Assembly: GCA_963656345.1 (NCBI GenBank)
Contig: CAVKHY010000023.1
Location: 1-26,389 of the forward strand
DNA from: CAKUFA01 sp963656345
GTDB lineage: Bacteria > Bacillota > Clostridia > Christensenellales > Aristaeellaceae
Direction: 5' to 3'
Length of the DNA stretch: 26,389 bases
Part shown: positions 8,338-15,680 of the stretch, one piece after another
How the letters are laid out: every line of letters begins with the position of its first letter
How positions within the stretch are numbered: position 1 is the stretch's first letter
The notes under the pieces: generated by a model
Database searches by the model: none
Told to the model about the DNA's origin: nothing
Seen by the model: only the letters and a program-made list of their open reading frames with translations
Made by a program: the position numbers and the translations under genes

Positions 8338-9441
8338 ATGCAAAAGGTGCTGCGAGGCCGTGGGAAACTGCCTCAAGTGAAGGATACGGCAGATGCAATG
8401 GCCATCCGGCATCCGCTGATCATCGGCAGAGCGCAGGTGGAGAAGCTGCCCTTCCCGGATGCGCCCCGCTTTACCGGTTACCATGCCAATCCGGCTTGGG
8501 AGGACTGTGCTGCGGCGGTGAACCTGTACCGGGAAAACGGCTGTGACGGACTGATTTCCATCGGCGGCGGTTCTGCCATGGATACGGCAAAGGCAGTGAA
8601 GGCCTTGCTGACAGCTTCTTCCCCGGAGGAAGCCTTAAAGGGCGTGGATACCTCCGAAGGCCCCAAGCATATTGCCATCCCCACCAGTGCCGGCACCGGG
8701 GCGGAAGCTACGCCCTTTGCCGTGATTTATGTGAACCATGTAAAGCATTCCTTGTCCCATCCCACCCTGCTGCCGGACGGCGTCGTGCTGGACAGTACGC
8801 TGCTGGCCACCTTGCCCCTGTATCATAAAAAGTCCTGTGCTTTGGATGCCCTTTGTCAGGGCATTGAATCCTACTGGGCGAAAGCTGCCACGGAGGACAG
8901 CCGGGTGGATGCGTATCTGGCCATTCTGGGGGTGCTGGATAACCTGCAGGCCTACTTGCAGGGAGATCCTCATGCCGAGGATGCCATGCTGGATGCAGCC
9001 TACCGCAGCGGGAAAGCTATTCAGGTGAGCCGCACGACGGCAGCCCATGCCATGAGCTATGGATTGACCCAGAACCTGGGCATTGCCCATGGTCATGCCT
9101 GCGCCCTGACCCTGCCCTTCCTGTGGGAGCAAATGACCCACTGCGAAGAAATGCTTCCCACCCTTGCGTCCCTTGCGGAGGTTATGCGCCTGGGCAGTGA
9201 TCTTATGGGGCCCAAACTGCTGTGCGGCATGCTGCTGGATCTGGAGATGACGGCGCCGGCCATGCCGGAGGATGATATGATGGATCGGCTGGTGGCCACG
9301 GTGAATGTGGAGCGGCTCAGCAATCATCCCGTTCCGCTTACGGCAGCGGATATTCGCAAGATCTACCGCAGAGCGTTTACACCCCTGCGCCCCAACGAGG
9401 CGCAGGCTTGTCTGGATATTTGGCGTTATTATGGAAAATAA
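8338..9441 (+). CDS. Iron-containing (group III) alcohol dehydrogenase family protein
   Basis: A 367-aa NAD(P)H-dependent oxidoreductase of the Fe-ADH superfamily. The nucleotide-binding loop is SIGGGSAMDTAK (74-85), followed by PTSAGTGAEAT (115-125). Metal-ligand positions are D170, Q174, H237 and H251; most relatives have His where this protein has Gln174. A DALxQ-type motif followed by ESYW is, from memory, found in the phosphonoacetaldehyde reductase-like branch, so that is one possible activity, but no phosphonate genes are nearby. The start at 8338 has AAAGGAG upstream. The next gene starts inside its last codons, so the two are translationally linked. The exact substrate is not known. 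Confidence 0.85.
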   Translation: MQKVLRGRGKLPQVKDTADAMAIRHPLIIGRAQVEKLPFPDAPRFTGYHANPAWEDCAAAVNLYRENGCDGLISIGGGSAMDTAKAVKALLTASSPEEALKGVDTSEGPKHIAIPTSAGTGAEATPFAVIYVNHVKHSLSHPTLLPDGVVLDSTLLATLPLYHKKSCALDALCQGIESYWAKAATEDSRVDAYLAILGVLDNLQAYLQGDPHAEDAMLDAAYRSGKAIQVSRTTAAHAMSYGLTQNLGIAHGHACALTLPFLWEQMTHCEEMLPTLASLAEVMRLGSDLMGPKLLCGMLLDLEMTAPAMPEDDMMDRLVATVNVERLSNHPVPLTAADIRKIYRRAFTPLRPNEAQACLDIWRYYGK

Positions 9442-10093
9442 GCAAATGGGTGCCGCCGCCGGCTTTGTGGAGGCGGTCACGGAATTTATCTTTGTGGAGG
9501 ATGCGCCGAAGCCCGCGGACGTCATCTTCATCCCCGGCAATGTTCACCCGGAGCACGCCCTGCTGGCGGCAGAACTGTACCATCAGGGGTATGCGTCTTT
9601 GCTGCTGCCGTCAGGCCGGTTTGCGAAAACGACTGGTGCTTTTGCCGGCGTACCGGAGGAGTATCGGAAGGATTATCCTGCCGATTATGATACGGAGTGG
9701 GCGTTCCTTCATGATGTGCTGCGGAAGGGCGGCGTGCCGGAGCAGGCGATCCTTCGGGAAGATCAGGCAACCTTCACCTGGGATAATGCCCTGAAGTCCA
9801 GGCAGGTAACGGATGCTTTGGGGCTGACGATACGCCGGGGACTCCTGTGCTGCCATGCGGCTCATGCCCGGCGGGCGCTGCTGTATTATCAGGCAGCCTT
9901 TCCGGAGACGGAATTGCTTGTGTGTCCGGCCAATCGCCCGGGATTGAGCCGGGGAGACTGGTATCTGTCCCCCCGGGGCAGAAAGCGGATCCTGGGGGAA
10001 GTGGCACGGTGCGGTGCACAGGTTGGGCAGGTGCTGGAAGATTTCATTGCGGCGGAAAGAAACCGTGCCTGCGGAAAGGATGACTGCCCATGA
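9431..10093 (+). CDS. YdcF-like DUF218 domain protein (cytosolic)
   Basis: A 220-aa protein with the DUF218 pattern: a hydrophobic strand ending in a small-residue loop (ADVIFIPGNVHPEHALLAAELYHQG), an acidic middle (PADYDTEW), then the TWDNALKSRQV helix and a C-terminal Rossmann-like strand (GLLCCHAAHARRALLYYQAAFP). It has no signal peptide or membrane segment. DUF218 members are poorly characterised; some act in envelope precursor metabolism and YdcF binds SAM. It overlaps the dehydrogenase by 11 bp and radC by 4 bp (ATGA). A second Met six codons in, with GGAAA upstream, is an alternative start. Confidence 0.75.
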   Translation: MENKQMGAAAGFVEAVTEFIFVEDAPKPADVIFIPGNVHPEHALLAAELYHQGYASLLLPSGRFAKTTGAFAGVPEEYRKDYPADYDTEWAFLHDVLRKGGVPEQAILREDQATFTWDNALKSRQVTDALGLTIRRGLLCCHAAHARRALLYYQAAFPETELLVCPANRPGLSRGDWYLSPRGRKRILGEVARCGAQVGQVLEDFIAAERNRACGKDDCP

Positions 10094-10794
10094 CGAATCC
10101 CCATGACGGGCATCGAAAGCGGATGCGGGAAAGATTCCGCAAGGAAGGCCTGGAGCACTTTGCCCCCCATGAGGTGCTGGAACTGGTGCTGTTTTACGGC
10201 CGTGCACGGGGAGACGTGAATCCGACGGCTCATGCACTGCTGGATCAGTTCGGCAGCCTGCGGGGGGTGCTGGAGGCAAAGCCGGAGCAGCTGATGGCTG
10301 TGCCGGGGGTGGGCGAAGAAACGGCGACCTTGCTTTCCCTGCTGCTACCTCTGTGGCGGCGATATGGCGCCTGTGTGGCGGAAGAAAGCAAGCGGATTGA
10401 AAACCGCCGGCAGGCACAGGCCTACTGTGAAGCCCTCATGGCCGGCATGCGCAGCGAACGTCTTTATGTGATTGCCCTCAGCACGGAGGACACGCTCCTG
10501 GGCTGCCGGATGGTAGCAGAAGGTACACTGGGGGAGGTGCAGGCTTATCCCCGGACGGTGGTGCAGATTGCCCTTGACCTGAACGCTGCCAAGCTGATTC
10601 TGTGTCACAATCATCCCGGCGGCGTGCCGGAACCCTCCCAGGCAGATGTGGAGACGACCCTCCTTTTGCAGGATCTGCTGACGCCCATGGGCATTCTGCT
10701 GCTGGATCATATTATTGTGGCGGATGGCGGCAGTTACAGCATGACCCTGCACGGAGACTTGAATGGGCAGCGAACGGCAAAGCCCAAACGATAA
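10090..10794 (+). CDS. radC: RadC family JAB/MPN domain protein
   Basis: A 234-aa RadC/YicR family protein. The N-terminal half has a helix-hairpin-helix segment (LMAVPGVGEETATLLSLL, about 68-85). The C-terminal half is a JAMM metalloprotease-like domain with ligands H173, H175 and D186 and S183 in the segment HNHPGGVPEPSQAD. The usual HPSG is HPGG here. Despite its name, RadC has no proven role in radiation repair; a DNA-linked role is often guessed because of the HhH. It is coupled to the preceding DUF218 gene by ATGA. Confidence 0.93.
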   Translation: MTNPHDGHRKRMRERFRKEGLEHFAPHEVLELVLFYGRARGDVNPTAHALLDQFGSLRGVLEAKPEQLMAVPGVGEETATLLSLLLPLWRRYGACVAEESKRIENRRQAQAYCEALMAGMRSERLYVIALSTEDTLLGCRMVAEGTLGEVQAYPRTVVQIALDLNAAKLILCHNHPGGVPEPSQADVETTLLLQDLLTPMGILLLDHIIVADGGSYSMTLHGDLNGQRTAKPKR

Positions 10795-10806
10795 GGAGAC
10801 GGCAAA

Positions 10807-11388
10807 GTGATTCGAAACATTCTGAAGATCCTCCTCACGCTGATTTTGATTGGCGCACTTGCCTATGCAGGCGTGATTGCCATGATCTGCATCAAGGAGG
10901 TCAACGTACCGGAACTGAAGGACTATGATGCCATTGTGGTGCTTGGCGCCCAGGTCAAGGCAGACGGTACACCTTCCGTACAGCTTCAGTGGCGCATGGA
11001 TACGGCTTTTGAGCTGTGGCAGGAGCATCCCTGCCTGATCGTTACCTGCGGCGCACAGGGCAGTGACGAGCCTGCTCCGGAAGGAGAAGTCATGCGGGAG
11101 TACCTGCTGGGCAAGGGCGTGCCGGAAGACCAGCTGCTGGTAGACAGCACTTCCTTCAATACCCGGCAGAACCTGCAGCATGCAGCGGAATTGCTGAAAG
11201 GCACAGGCGCAGAGAAAATCGCCATTGTCACCAGCGACTATCACCTGCCCCGTGCCATGGCGCTGGCTCAGGATATGGGTCTTGCCGCAACCGGCAAGGG
11301 AAGCCCCACCAAGGCAGAGTACTGGCTGAAGAATCATGCCCGGGAAGCCTTGAGCTGGCTGAAATATTGGTATGAAAAGTATTTGTGA
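10807..11388 (+). CDS. Membrane-anchored DUF218 (SanA/YdcF-like) protein
   Basis: A 193-aa protein with an N-terminal membrane segment (about residues 5-29, ILKILLTLILIGALAYAG) followed by an extracytoplasmic DUF218 domain. The diagnostic parts are DAIVVLGAQVKADGTPS (41-57), the STSFNTRQNLQHAAELL helix and IVTSDYHLPRAMALAQ. SanA-like relatives affect envelope barrier function and vancomycin sensitivity. It starts with GTG, supported by AAGGAGA (10793-10799) at 7-nt spacing. It lies 12 bp after radC in the same operon. Together with the gene at 9431, two different DUF218 forms flank radC. Confidence 0.88.
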   Translation: MIRNILKILLTLILIGALAYAGVIAMICIKEVNVPELKDYDAIVVLGAQVKADGTPSVQLQWRMDTAFELWQEHPCLIVTCGAQGSDEPAPEGEVMREYLLGKGVPEDQLLVDSTSFNTRQNLQHAAELLKGTGAEKIAIVTSDYHLPRAMALAQDMGLAATGKGSPTKAEYWLKNHAREALSWLKYWYEKYL

Positions 11389-11404
11389 TAAAGAGGATTT
11401 TGGC

Positions 11405-12163
11405 ATGCAATCCGAACAGGTAATGAATCGGCTGGCGACCTGCGACATTCCTTGCGATGTGGCACTGGCAAGAAGGATCGTCCGTTATCATGAGATGCTG
11501 CTGGACTGGAACACCCGAATGGATCTGACCAACGTAACGGACGAAGCGGAAATGCTGGATCGCCACTACGTGGACAGCCTGGTGGTGCTGTCAAAGCCCG
11601 GCCTTCTGCCGGCAAGCGGCAGGGTGATTGACGTGGGCACAGGCGCGGGACTGCCCGGCATGGTGCTGGCACTGGCCTGCCCCCATCTGTCTTTTACCCT
11701 GATGGACGCCCAGCAGAAGCGGCTGAATTTCTTGCAGGCGGTGATCGATGATCTGCATTTGACCAACGTGACGCTGCTTCACAGCCGGGCGGAGGATGCA
11801 GGCCGTCAGGCAGACTATCGGGAACAGTTTGATCTGGCCGTTGCCCGGGCTGTTGCGCCCCTAAGCGTGCTGGCGGAATATATGCTGCCCATGGTGAAGG
11901 TGGGGGGCAGTGCCTTGTGCTGGAAAGGCCCAGCCTTACTGGACGAAATGGGGGAGGGTCGGAGAGCTGCCTTCCTGGTAGGCGGCAAAGTGGGGGAGCC
12001 TGTACCTTGCTCCATTCCGGGACGGGATTGGCAGCACATGCTGCTGGAAATGAAGAAGACTATGCACACCCCCAAGATGTACCCAAGAAAGGCCGGGGTT
12101 CCTGGGAAGAAACCCTTGGGCACCAAGCTTGAAGGAGGACTGACATGCGCATCAAGCAAATGA
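11405..12163 (+). CDS. rsmG: 16S rRNA (guanine-527-N7)-methyltransferase RsmG
   Basis: A 252-aa SAM-dependent methyltransferase that modifies G527 of 16S rRNA. Family features are the N-terminal YHEMLLDWNTRMDLTNVTD segment, the SAM-binding loop VIDVGTGAGLPG (74-85), the LMDAQQKRLNFLQAV motif, AVARAVAPL, and the C-terminal YPRKAGVPGKKPLG block. The start at 11405 is chosen for AGAGGA upstream and the normal family N-terminus. The tail after PLG is about 14 aa and runs 19 bp into pth2. Loss of RsmG gives low-level streptomycin resistance in many bacteria. Confidence 0.95.
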   Translation: MQSEQVMNRLATCDIPCDVALARRIVRYHEMLLDWNTRMDLTNVTDEAEMLDRHYVDSLVVLSKPGLLPASGRVIDVGTGAGLPGMVLALACPHLSFTLMDAQQKRLNFLQAVIDDLHLTNVTLLHSRAEDAGRQADYREQFDLAVARAVAPLSVLAEYMLPMVKVGGSALCWKGPALLDEMGEGRRAAFLVGGKVGEPVPCSIPGRDWQHMLLEMKKTMHTPKMYPRKAGVPGKKPLGTKLEGGLTCASSK

Positions 12164-12549
12164 TCGTCATGCGCCGGGATCTGCACATGCGGAAGGGGAA
12201 AATTGCTGCTCAGGCAGGTCATGCCTGCGTCAATGCAGTGCTGGAAGCCCTCAGCCGGGACGGCGCAGCTGCACTGCATGTGGAGGACGGCATCATTCGC
12301 ATGGGAGAAGGAACCACCCTGAATGATTGGTTCACCCAGGGGGAAGCCAAGGTTTGCGTGTATGTGGACAGCGAGGAAGAACTGCTGGCCATCCACCGGA
12401 AGGCACTGGAGCAGGGCATCCTGTCTGTGCTGATTCAGGACAGTGGGCTCACGGAATTCCACGGTCAGCCTACCTATACCTGCCTTGCCTTCGAACCCTG
12501 TGAGGCTGAGAAGGTTGATCCTCTTACAGGGGATTTGCCATTGTTTTGA
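12145..12549 (+). CDS. Peptidyl-tRNA hydrolase, Pth2 family
   Basis: A 134-aa protein of the archaeal/eukaryotic-type Pth2 family, which also occurs in some bacteria. It releases tRNA from peptidyl-tRNA. The signature MRRDLHMRKGKIAAQAGHA (9-27) includes the conserved Lys19, Gln23 and His26. The second catalytic region is QDSGLTEFHGQPTYTCLA, with D99 and the Thr residues near 110-112. Start at 12145 has GGAGG five bases upstream. It overlaps rsmG by 19 bp. A standard bacterial Pth1 is presumably elsewhere; this cannot be judged here. Confidence 0.85.
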   Translation: MRIKQMIVMRRDLHMRKGKIAAQAGHACVNAVLEALSRDGAAALHVEDGIIRMGEGTTLNDWFTQGEAKVCVYVDSEEELLAIHRKALEQGILSVLIQDSGLTEFHGQPTYTCLAFEPCEAEKVDPLTGDLPLF

Positions 12550-12565
12550 TAAGGAGGAGAACGTC

Positions 12566-13084
12566 ATGGAACAAACTTTGCAAGACATCAAGACCCGCCG
12601 CAGCTGCCGCAGCTATAAGCCGGACATGGTTCCCCAGGATGTGCTGGAGAAGATTGTGGAGGCCGGAACCTGGGCAGCTACCGGCATGGGACGGCAGTCC
12701 CCCAGGATTCTTGCCGTGACGGACAAGAACCTGCGGGATCGTCTTTCCAGGATGAATGCCGCCGTTATGGGCAGGGATCAGGATCCCTTCTACGGCGCGC
12801 CGGTGGTGCTGGTGGTACTGGCGGATAAGAACGTACCCACCCATGTGTATGATGGCAGCCTGGTCATGGGCAACCTGATGTTGGCGGCTCATGCGCTGGG
12901 AGTCAGCAGTTGCTGGATTCACCGGGCAAAGGAAGAGTTCGAGTCCGATGAGGGAAAAGCCATCCTTCGTGAGCTGGGCATTGAGGGTGAATGGGAAGGC
13001 ATCGGGCACTGCATCCTTGGCTATGCCGCTGCAGAACCTGCCGCACCGAAGGCAAGAAAAGAAAACTACGTCGTGTGGGATTAA
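12566..13084 (+). CDS. Small nitroreductase family FMN oxidoreductase
   Basis: A 172-aa nitroreductase-fold protein. The N-terminal RRSCRSYKPDMVPQDVLEKI and EAGTWAATGMGRQSP segments form the typical FMN phosphate-binding region. The middle QDPFYGAPVVLVVLAD and LMLAAHALGVSSCWIHRAKEEF match the family core, and the end GHCILGYAAAEP followed by R is the usual C-terminal FMN loop. The protein is short, as in clostridial single-domain members. The start has AAGGAGGAG upstream. It is the last gene of the operon, before a strong terminator. The physiological substrate is unknown. Confidence 0.9.
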   Translation: MEQTLQDIKTRRSCRSYKPDMVPQDVLEKIVEAGTWAATGMGRQSPRILAVTDKNLRDRLSRMNAAVMGRDQDPFYGAPVVLVVLADKNVPTHVYDGSLVMGNLMLAAHALGVSSCWIHRAKEEFESDEGKAILRELGIEGEWEGIGHCILGYAAAEPAAPKARKENYVVWD

Positions 13085-13116
13085 CCATCCGCAGTGTTTC
13101 GACAACTGAAGACAGC

Positions 13117-13159
13117 AAGAGGGGCTTCCAACCAGCGGTATGGGTTGGAAGCCCCTCTT
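13117..13159. terminator. Bidirectional hairpin terminator
   Basis: A perfect 17-bp inverted repeat (13117-13133 with 13143-13159) and 9-nt loop lies between the convergent nitroreductase and DUF1836 genes. A short T stretch follows on the plus side; the tail is weak on both sides, but the stem is very stable. Confidence 0.8.
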
Positions 13160-13171
13160 TCCATACAATGC

Positions 13172-13648
13172 TTATTCCTCTTTTTCTGCGTCCGTCAGGC
13201 CTTTCAGGAGCAGACGGCACAAGGTTTGACAGGTGGAAGCCTCCAAGGCGCAGGCCATGGGATCAGCTACGGGCAGCGCCGTAAAGGATTGCAGAATGCG
13301 CACCTGGGTTTCCGCAAAGCGGCGGTAAATGGCCTCGGTGGTATCCTCACTGGCAGGATGCAACAGCTGCTTCATGGTGTCCATGGAGGAAGTCTGCTTC
13401 AAATGGCACACCATCAGAAGCTGTGCTAAACTTTCACGGGAATATTTCTTGTCCTTTGGCCGATCAATCAGCTCCGCTTTCACGTAGTTGTTGATCATGG
13501 CCGGGGTCAGAGAAAAGCATCCGTCCACGGTGAAGCACCGTTCCACATAGGTAACCAGCTGATCCATGTACAGCCCGAAGTCCGGCAAAAGCTCCCATGC
13601 GGGCAGCTTCAATTGATCCAGCTGTTCCCGCAGCTGCTGTTCTTCCAT
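13172..13648 (-). CDS. DUF1836 domain protein
   Basis: A 158-aa protein of the DUF1836 family, common in Firmicutes and of unknown function. Characteristic segments are LPAWELLPDFGLYMDQLVTY (18-37) and LTPAMINNYVKAELIDRPKDKKYS, which resembles a MerR-like winged-helix recognition region, so DNA binding is a reasonable guess. The C-terminal half is helical. Start at 13648 is preceded by AAGGAGG. The frame is open to 13717, but that part contains the promoter and ribosome site. It diverges from the SGNH hydrolase gene. Confidence 0.85.
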   Translation of the reverse strand: MEEQQLREQLDQLKLPAWELLPDFGLYMDQLVTYVERCFTVDGCFSLTPAMINNYVKAELIDRPKDKKYSRESLAQLLMVCHLKQTSSMDTMKQLLHPASEDTTEAIYRRFAETQVRILQSFTALPVADPMACALEASTCQTLCRLLLKGLTDAEKEE

Positions 13649-13673
13649 ACGAATCATCCTCCTTGATACCTTG

Positions 13674-13702
13674 ATTATACCACGTAAAAAAACAGAAAAC
13701 AA
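13674..13702 (-). promoter_or_regulatory. Sigma-A promoter of the DUF1836 gene
   Basis: On the minus strand TTGTTT (13702-13697) and a perfect TATAAT (13679-13674) are 17 bp apart, about 25 bp before the start codon. Confidence 0.75.
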
Positions 13703-13717
13703 GTGTGCAAAAATCAC

Positions 13718-13746
13718 TTGACATAAACGCGTAAACGTGATAACCT
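13718..13746 (+). promoter_or_regulatory. Promoter of the SGNH hydrolase gene, with tandem 8-bp repeats in the spacer
   Basis: TTGACA at 13718-13723 is followed 17 bp later by TAACCT (13741-13746). The spacer contains the near-identical octamers TAAACGCG (13724-13731) and TAAACGTG (13732-13739) in tandem, a possible operator. The -35 box is good and the -10 box is weak, which fits a regulated promoter. Confidence 0.6.
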
Positions 13747-13787
13747 AGTATTGAAAACTAGATGAAACGATACGGCGGTGATGATAG

Positions 13788-14474
13788 ATGGAACGCAACG
13801 TGCATCTTTGGGGCGACTCGATTGGTAAAGGTGTTATTTATGATGAGAATCGCCGGCGGTACTGCCTGGCGAAGGATCGGTGCAGCACACTGATTACAGC
13901 AGCAGGTATCAAGCTGGAGAACCATGCCCGGATGGGCGCAACCGTGGCGGACGGGTATGCGGACTTCTGCGAAACAGAGACCATGCCCGGTGATGTGGCG
14001 GCCATCGAGTTTGGCGGCAACGACTGCGACCTGGACTGGAACGCCGTCGCCGAGCATCCGGAAGTGTTCCATGACGGGAAGACCCCCTTGGCGGATTTCC
14101 GTGCGCTGCTGAGCATGTTCATTCGCCAGGCGGAACAGCGGCACATGTCGCCCATGCTGGTGACGCCTCCGCCGCTGATCAGCAGCCGCTATTATGACTG
14201 GGTCTGCAAGGGCAGAGACGGAGAAAAGATTCTGAACTACCTGGGGGATGTGGAACATATTTATCGCTGGCAAGAGCGGTATGCCCAGGCCGTCCGGGAA
14301 GTGGCATGGAAGGAAGACGTTCCTCTGTTGGATCTGCGCGCCGTGTTCCTGGATCAGCCGAATCTGACCCAGCTGTATTGCCTGGATGGCATTCATCCCA
14401 ATGCGCAGGGGCAGGAACTGATGGCGAAAGCTGTTTTGTCCTGGGCGCCGGGGGCTGTGCCTGTGGCGGTCTAA
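13788..14474 (+). CDS. SGNH/GDSL-type hydrolase
   Basis: A 228-aa SGNH-fold esterase-like protein with its conserved blocks in order. GDSI carries nucleophile Ser11 (block I). GGND carries N78 (block III). LDGIHPN carries D200 and H203 (block V). The intermediate Gly block is probably near GATVADGY (50-57). There is no signal peptide, so it acts in the cytosol or leaves by a non-Sec route. Substrate is unknown; related proteins deacylate lipids, glycans or small esters. The ribosome site (GGTGAT) is weak. It stands alone between its promoter and a strong terminator. Confidence 0.88.
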   Translation: MERNVHLWGDSIGKGVIYDENRRRYCLAKDRCSTLITAAGIKLENHARMGATVADGYADFCETETMPGDVAAIEFGGNDCDLDWNAVAEHPEVFHDGKTPLADFRALLSMFIRQAEQRHMSPMLVTPPPLISSRYYDWVCKGRDGEKILNYLGDVEHIYRWQERYAQAVREVAWKEDVPLLDLRAVFLDQPNLTQLYCLDGIHPNAQGQELMAKAVLSWAPGAVPVAV

Positions 14475-14491
14475 ATGGCATGCAATAAAAG

Positions 14492-14534
14492 AAACCGTCG
14501 GGATCGAGAAGCTCGGTTCCGACGGTTTGCTTTT
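14492..14534. terminator. Bidirectional Rho-independent terminator
   Basis: Arms 14492-14508 and 14512-14528 pair over 17 bp with two G-U pairs. TTTT follows at 14531-14534 on the plus strand, and a T-rich tract follows on the minus strand (14491-14484). It serves the SGNH gene and the convergent small secreted protein gene. Confidence 0.88.
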
Positions 14535-14545
14535 ACTCAGGGGTA

Positions 14546-15016
14546 TTACTCATCCGTGAAGATGCCGGAAAGGGTATCTGCCGCATCAATCAGGTCGGAC
14601 AAGGAAACAATGTAGGTAGCGGCTGTGGTTTGCTCAAGAGCATTCTTCATGACTGAACTGCTGCTGCCGAAGCTCTGGGAAGGGTCATGATACAACATGC
14701 CTGCATCAGGGGAATAGCCAATGGTAAAGTAATCACCGCCATCCTTGCAGAAGGAGGCAAGAACCAAGCCGTCATTGACGCTGACATAAATGTCCTTCGT
14801 GTAGTCGATTTCCATGTTTTCATCGACGGCAACGTTGTACTCCACCAAGGCCATCACGGCGAAATAGGCCCGGGCGGTGCTGTTGTTCGTCCAATCACTG
14901 GCACTGTACTCCAGCAAGGGCAGTATGATCGGGGCAAAGGACTGGGACTCCGCCAGAACCGAAGAACAGCTTGCCAACAGGATCAGGGTCATGAAAAGTG
15001 CCACCACGCGCTTCAT
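14546..15016 (-). CDS. Small secreted or lipid-anchored protein of unknown function
   Basis: A 156-aa protein with a clear export signal: MKR followed by a hydrophobic core to about residue 16. LASC (14-17) is a usable lipobox, so it may be a lipoprotein with Cys17 as anchor. A signal peptidase I site after VLA (20-22) is the alternative. The mature part is acidic, rich in Ser, Asp and Tyr, and matches no family that I recognise. A run of four Ser (FGSSSSVM) lies near the C-terminal third. Start at 15016 is set by AAAGGAGG. It is monocistronic, with a consensus promoter and a shared terminator. Confidence 0.78.
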   Translation of the reverse strand: MKRVVALFMTLILLASCSSVLAESQSFAPIILPLLEYSASDWTNNSTARAYFAVMALVEYNVAVDENMEIDYTKDIYVSVNDGLVLASFCKDGGDYFTIGYSPDAGMLYHDPSQSFGSSSSVMKNALEQTTAATYIVSLSDLIDAADTLSGIFTDE

Positions 15017-15062
15017 GAAAGTAGCCTCCTTTGTTTGATTGTCAACGGGATTGTTTGTTCTT

Positions 15063-15091
15063 ATTATAGCAGACGGCAGCAGCTGTGTCAA
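15063..15091 (-). promoter_or_regulatory. Consensus sigma-A promoter of the small secreted protein gene
   Basis: TTGACA (15091-15086) and TATAAT (15068-15063), both perfect, are separated by 17 bp on the minus strand, about 47 bp before the start codon. This is the strongest promoter in the window by match to consensus. Confidence 0.88.
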
Positions 15092-15110
15092 TGGATTGAG
15101 AATGCTTTAC

Positions 15111-15141
15111 AAAAAAAGAAGCCGACGACTGTCGACTTCTT
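15111..15141 (-). terminator. Rho-independent terminator of the NusG_II/Gx transporter operon
   Basis: On the minus strand an 11-bp stem (15141-15131 with 15126-15116, one G-U pair, loop AGTC) runs into seven T at 15117-15111, just after the Gx transporter stop at 15150. Confidence 0.85.
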
Positions 15142-15149
15142 GTGAAAAA

Positions 15150-15668
15150 TCAACTTTTCTTTTGTATGTGCTTCAGGTGCTTCATCACCCCGGTGGCACA
15201 CACGCCGGTCAGTGCGCCGCACAAGAGACCAATGAGCATCAGGATGGCCATGTAATAGAGCAGCTTCGGCGTGTGGAGCATGATCATGGCCAAGCCCACT
15301 TGCCCCACATTGTGCGCAACGCCGCCCACCATGCTGACCGTCACGGGGTGAATGTCCTTCATCCGGCTGAGCAGGGACATGCAAATCATGCTCACCATGC
15401 CGCCGGCAAAGGCATACATCATGGCACTGACGCCGCCAAACAGCAGCCCGGACAGCACCACCTTCAGCACCATGAGCAGGAAGGCAGTGGGAATGTTCAG
15501 CATATAAATAGCGAAGATCAGCACCCCGTTGGACAGCCCCAGCTTAATGCCGGGAATGCTGCCGACGGGAATCAGGCTTTCGATAAATCCCAACACCAGC
15601 ATCAGCGCTACCAGAAGACCTGACAGGGCAATCCGCCGGTTCTGTTCACGAATGGACAACTTTGCCAT
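15150..15668 (-). CDS. Gx transporter family membrane protein
   Basis: A 172-aa integral membrane protein of the Gx transporter family (formerly named heptaprenyl diphosphate synthase component I). About five hydrophobic segments are visible. The early GSIPGIKLGLSNGVLIFAIY, then VSAMMYAFAGGMVSM and VGGVAHNVGQVGLAM, are family signatures. In many Firmicutes this gene neighbours NusG_II, FMN-binding and ApbE genes, and it is thought to be linked to flavin, quinone or isoprenoid-dependent electron transfer; its real substrate is unproven. It lies 12 bp after the NusG_II gene and before a terminator. Confidence 0.88.
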   Translation of the reverse strand: MAKLSIREQNRRIALSGLLVALMLVLGFIESLIPVGSIPGIKLGLSNGVLIFAIYMLNIPTAFLLMVLKVVLSGLLFGGVSAMMYAFAGGMVSMICMSLLSRMKDIHPVTVSMVGGVAHNVGQVGLAMIMLHTPKLLYYMAILMLIGLLCGALTGVCATGVMKHLKHIQKKS

Positions 15669-15680
15669 AGGGGAACTCCT

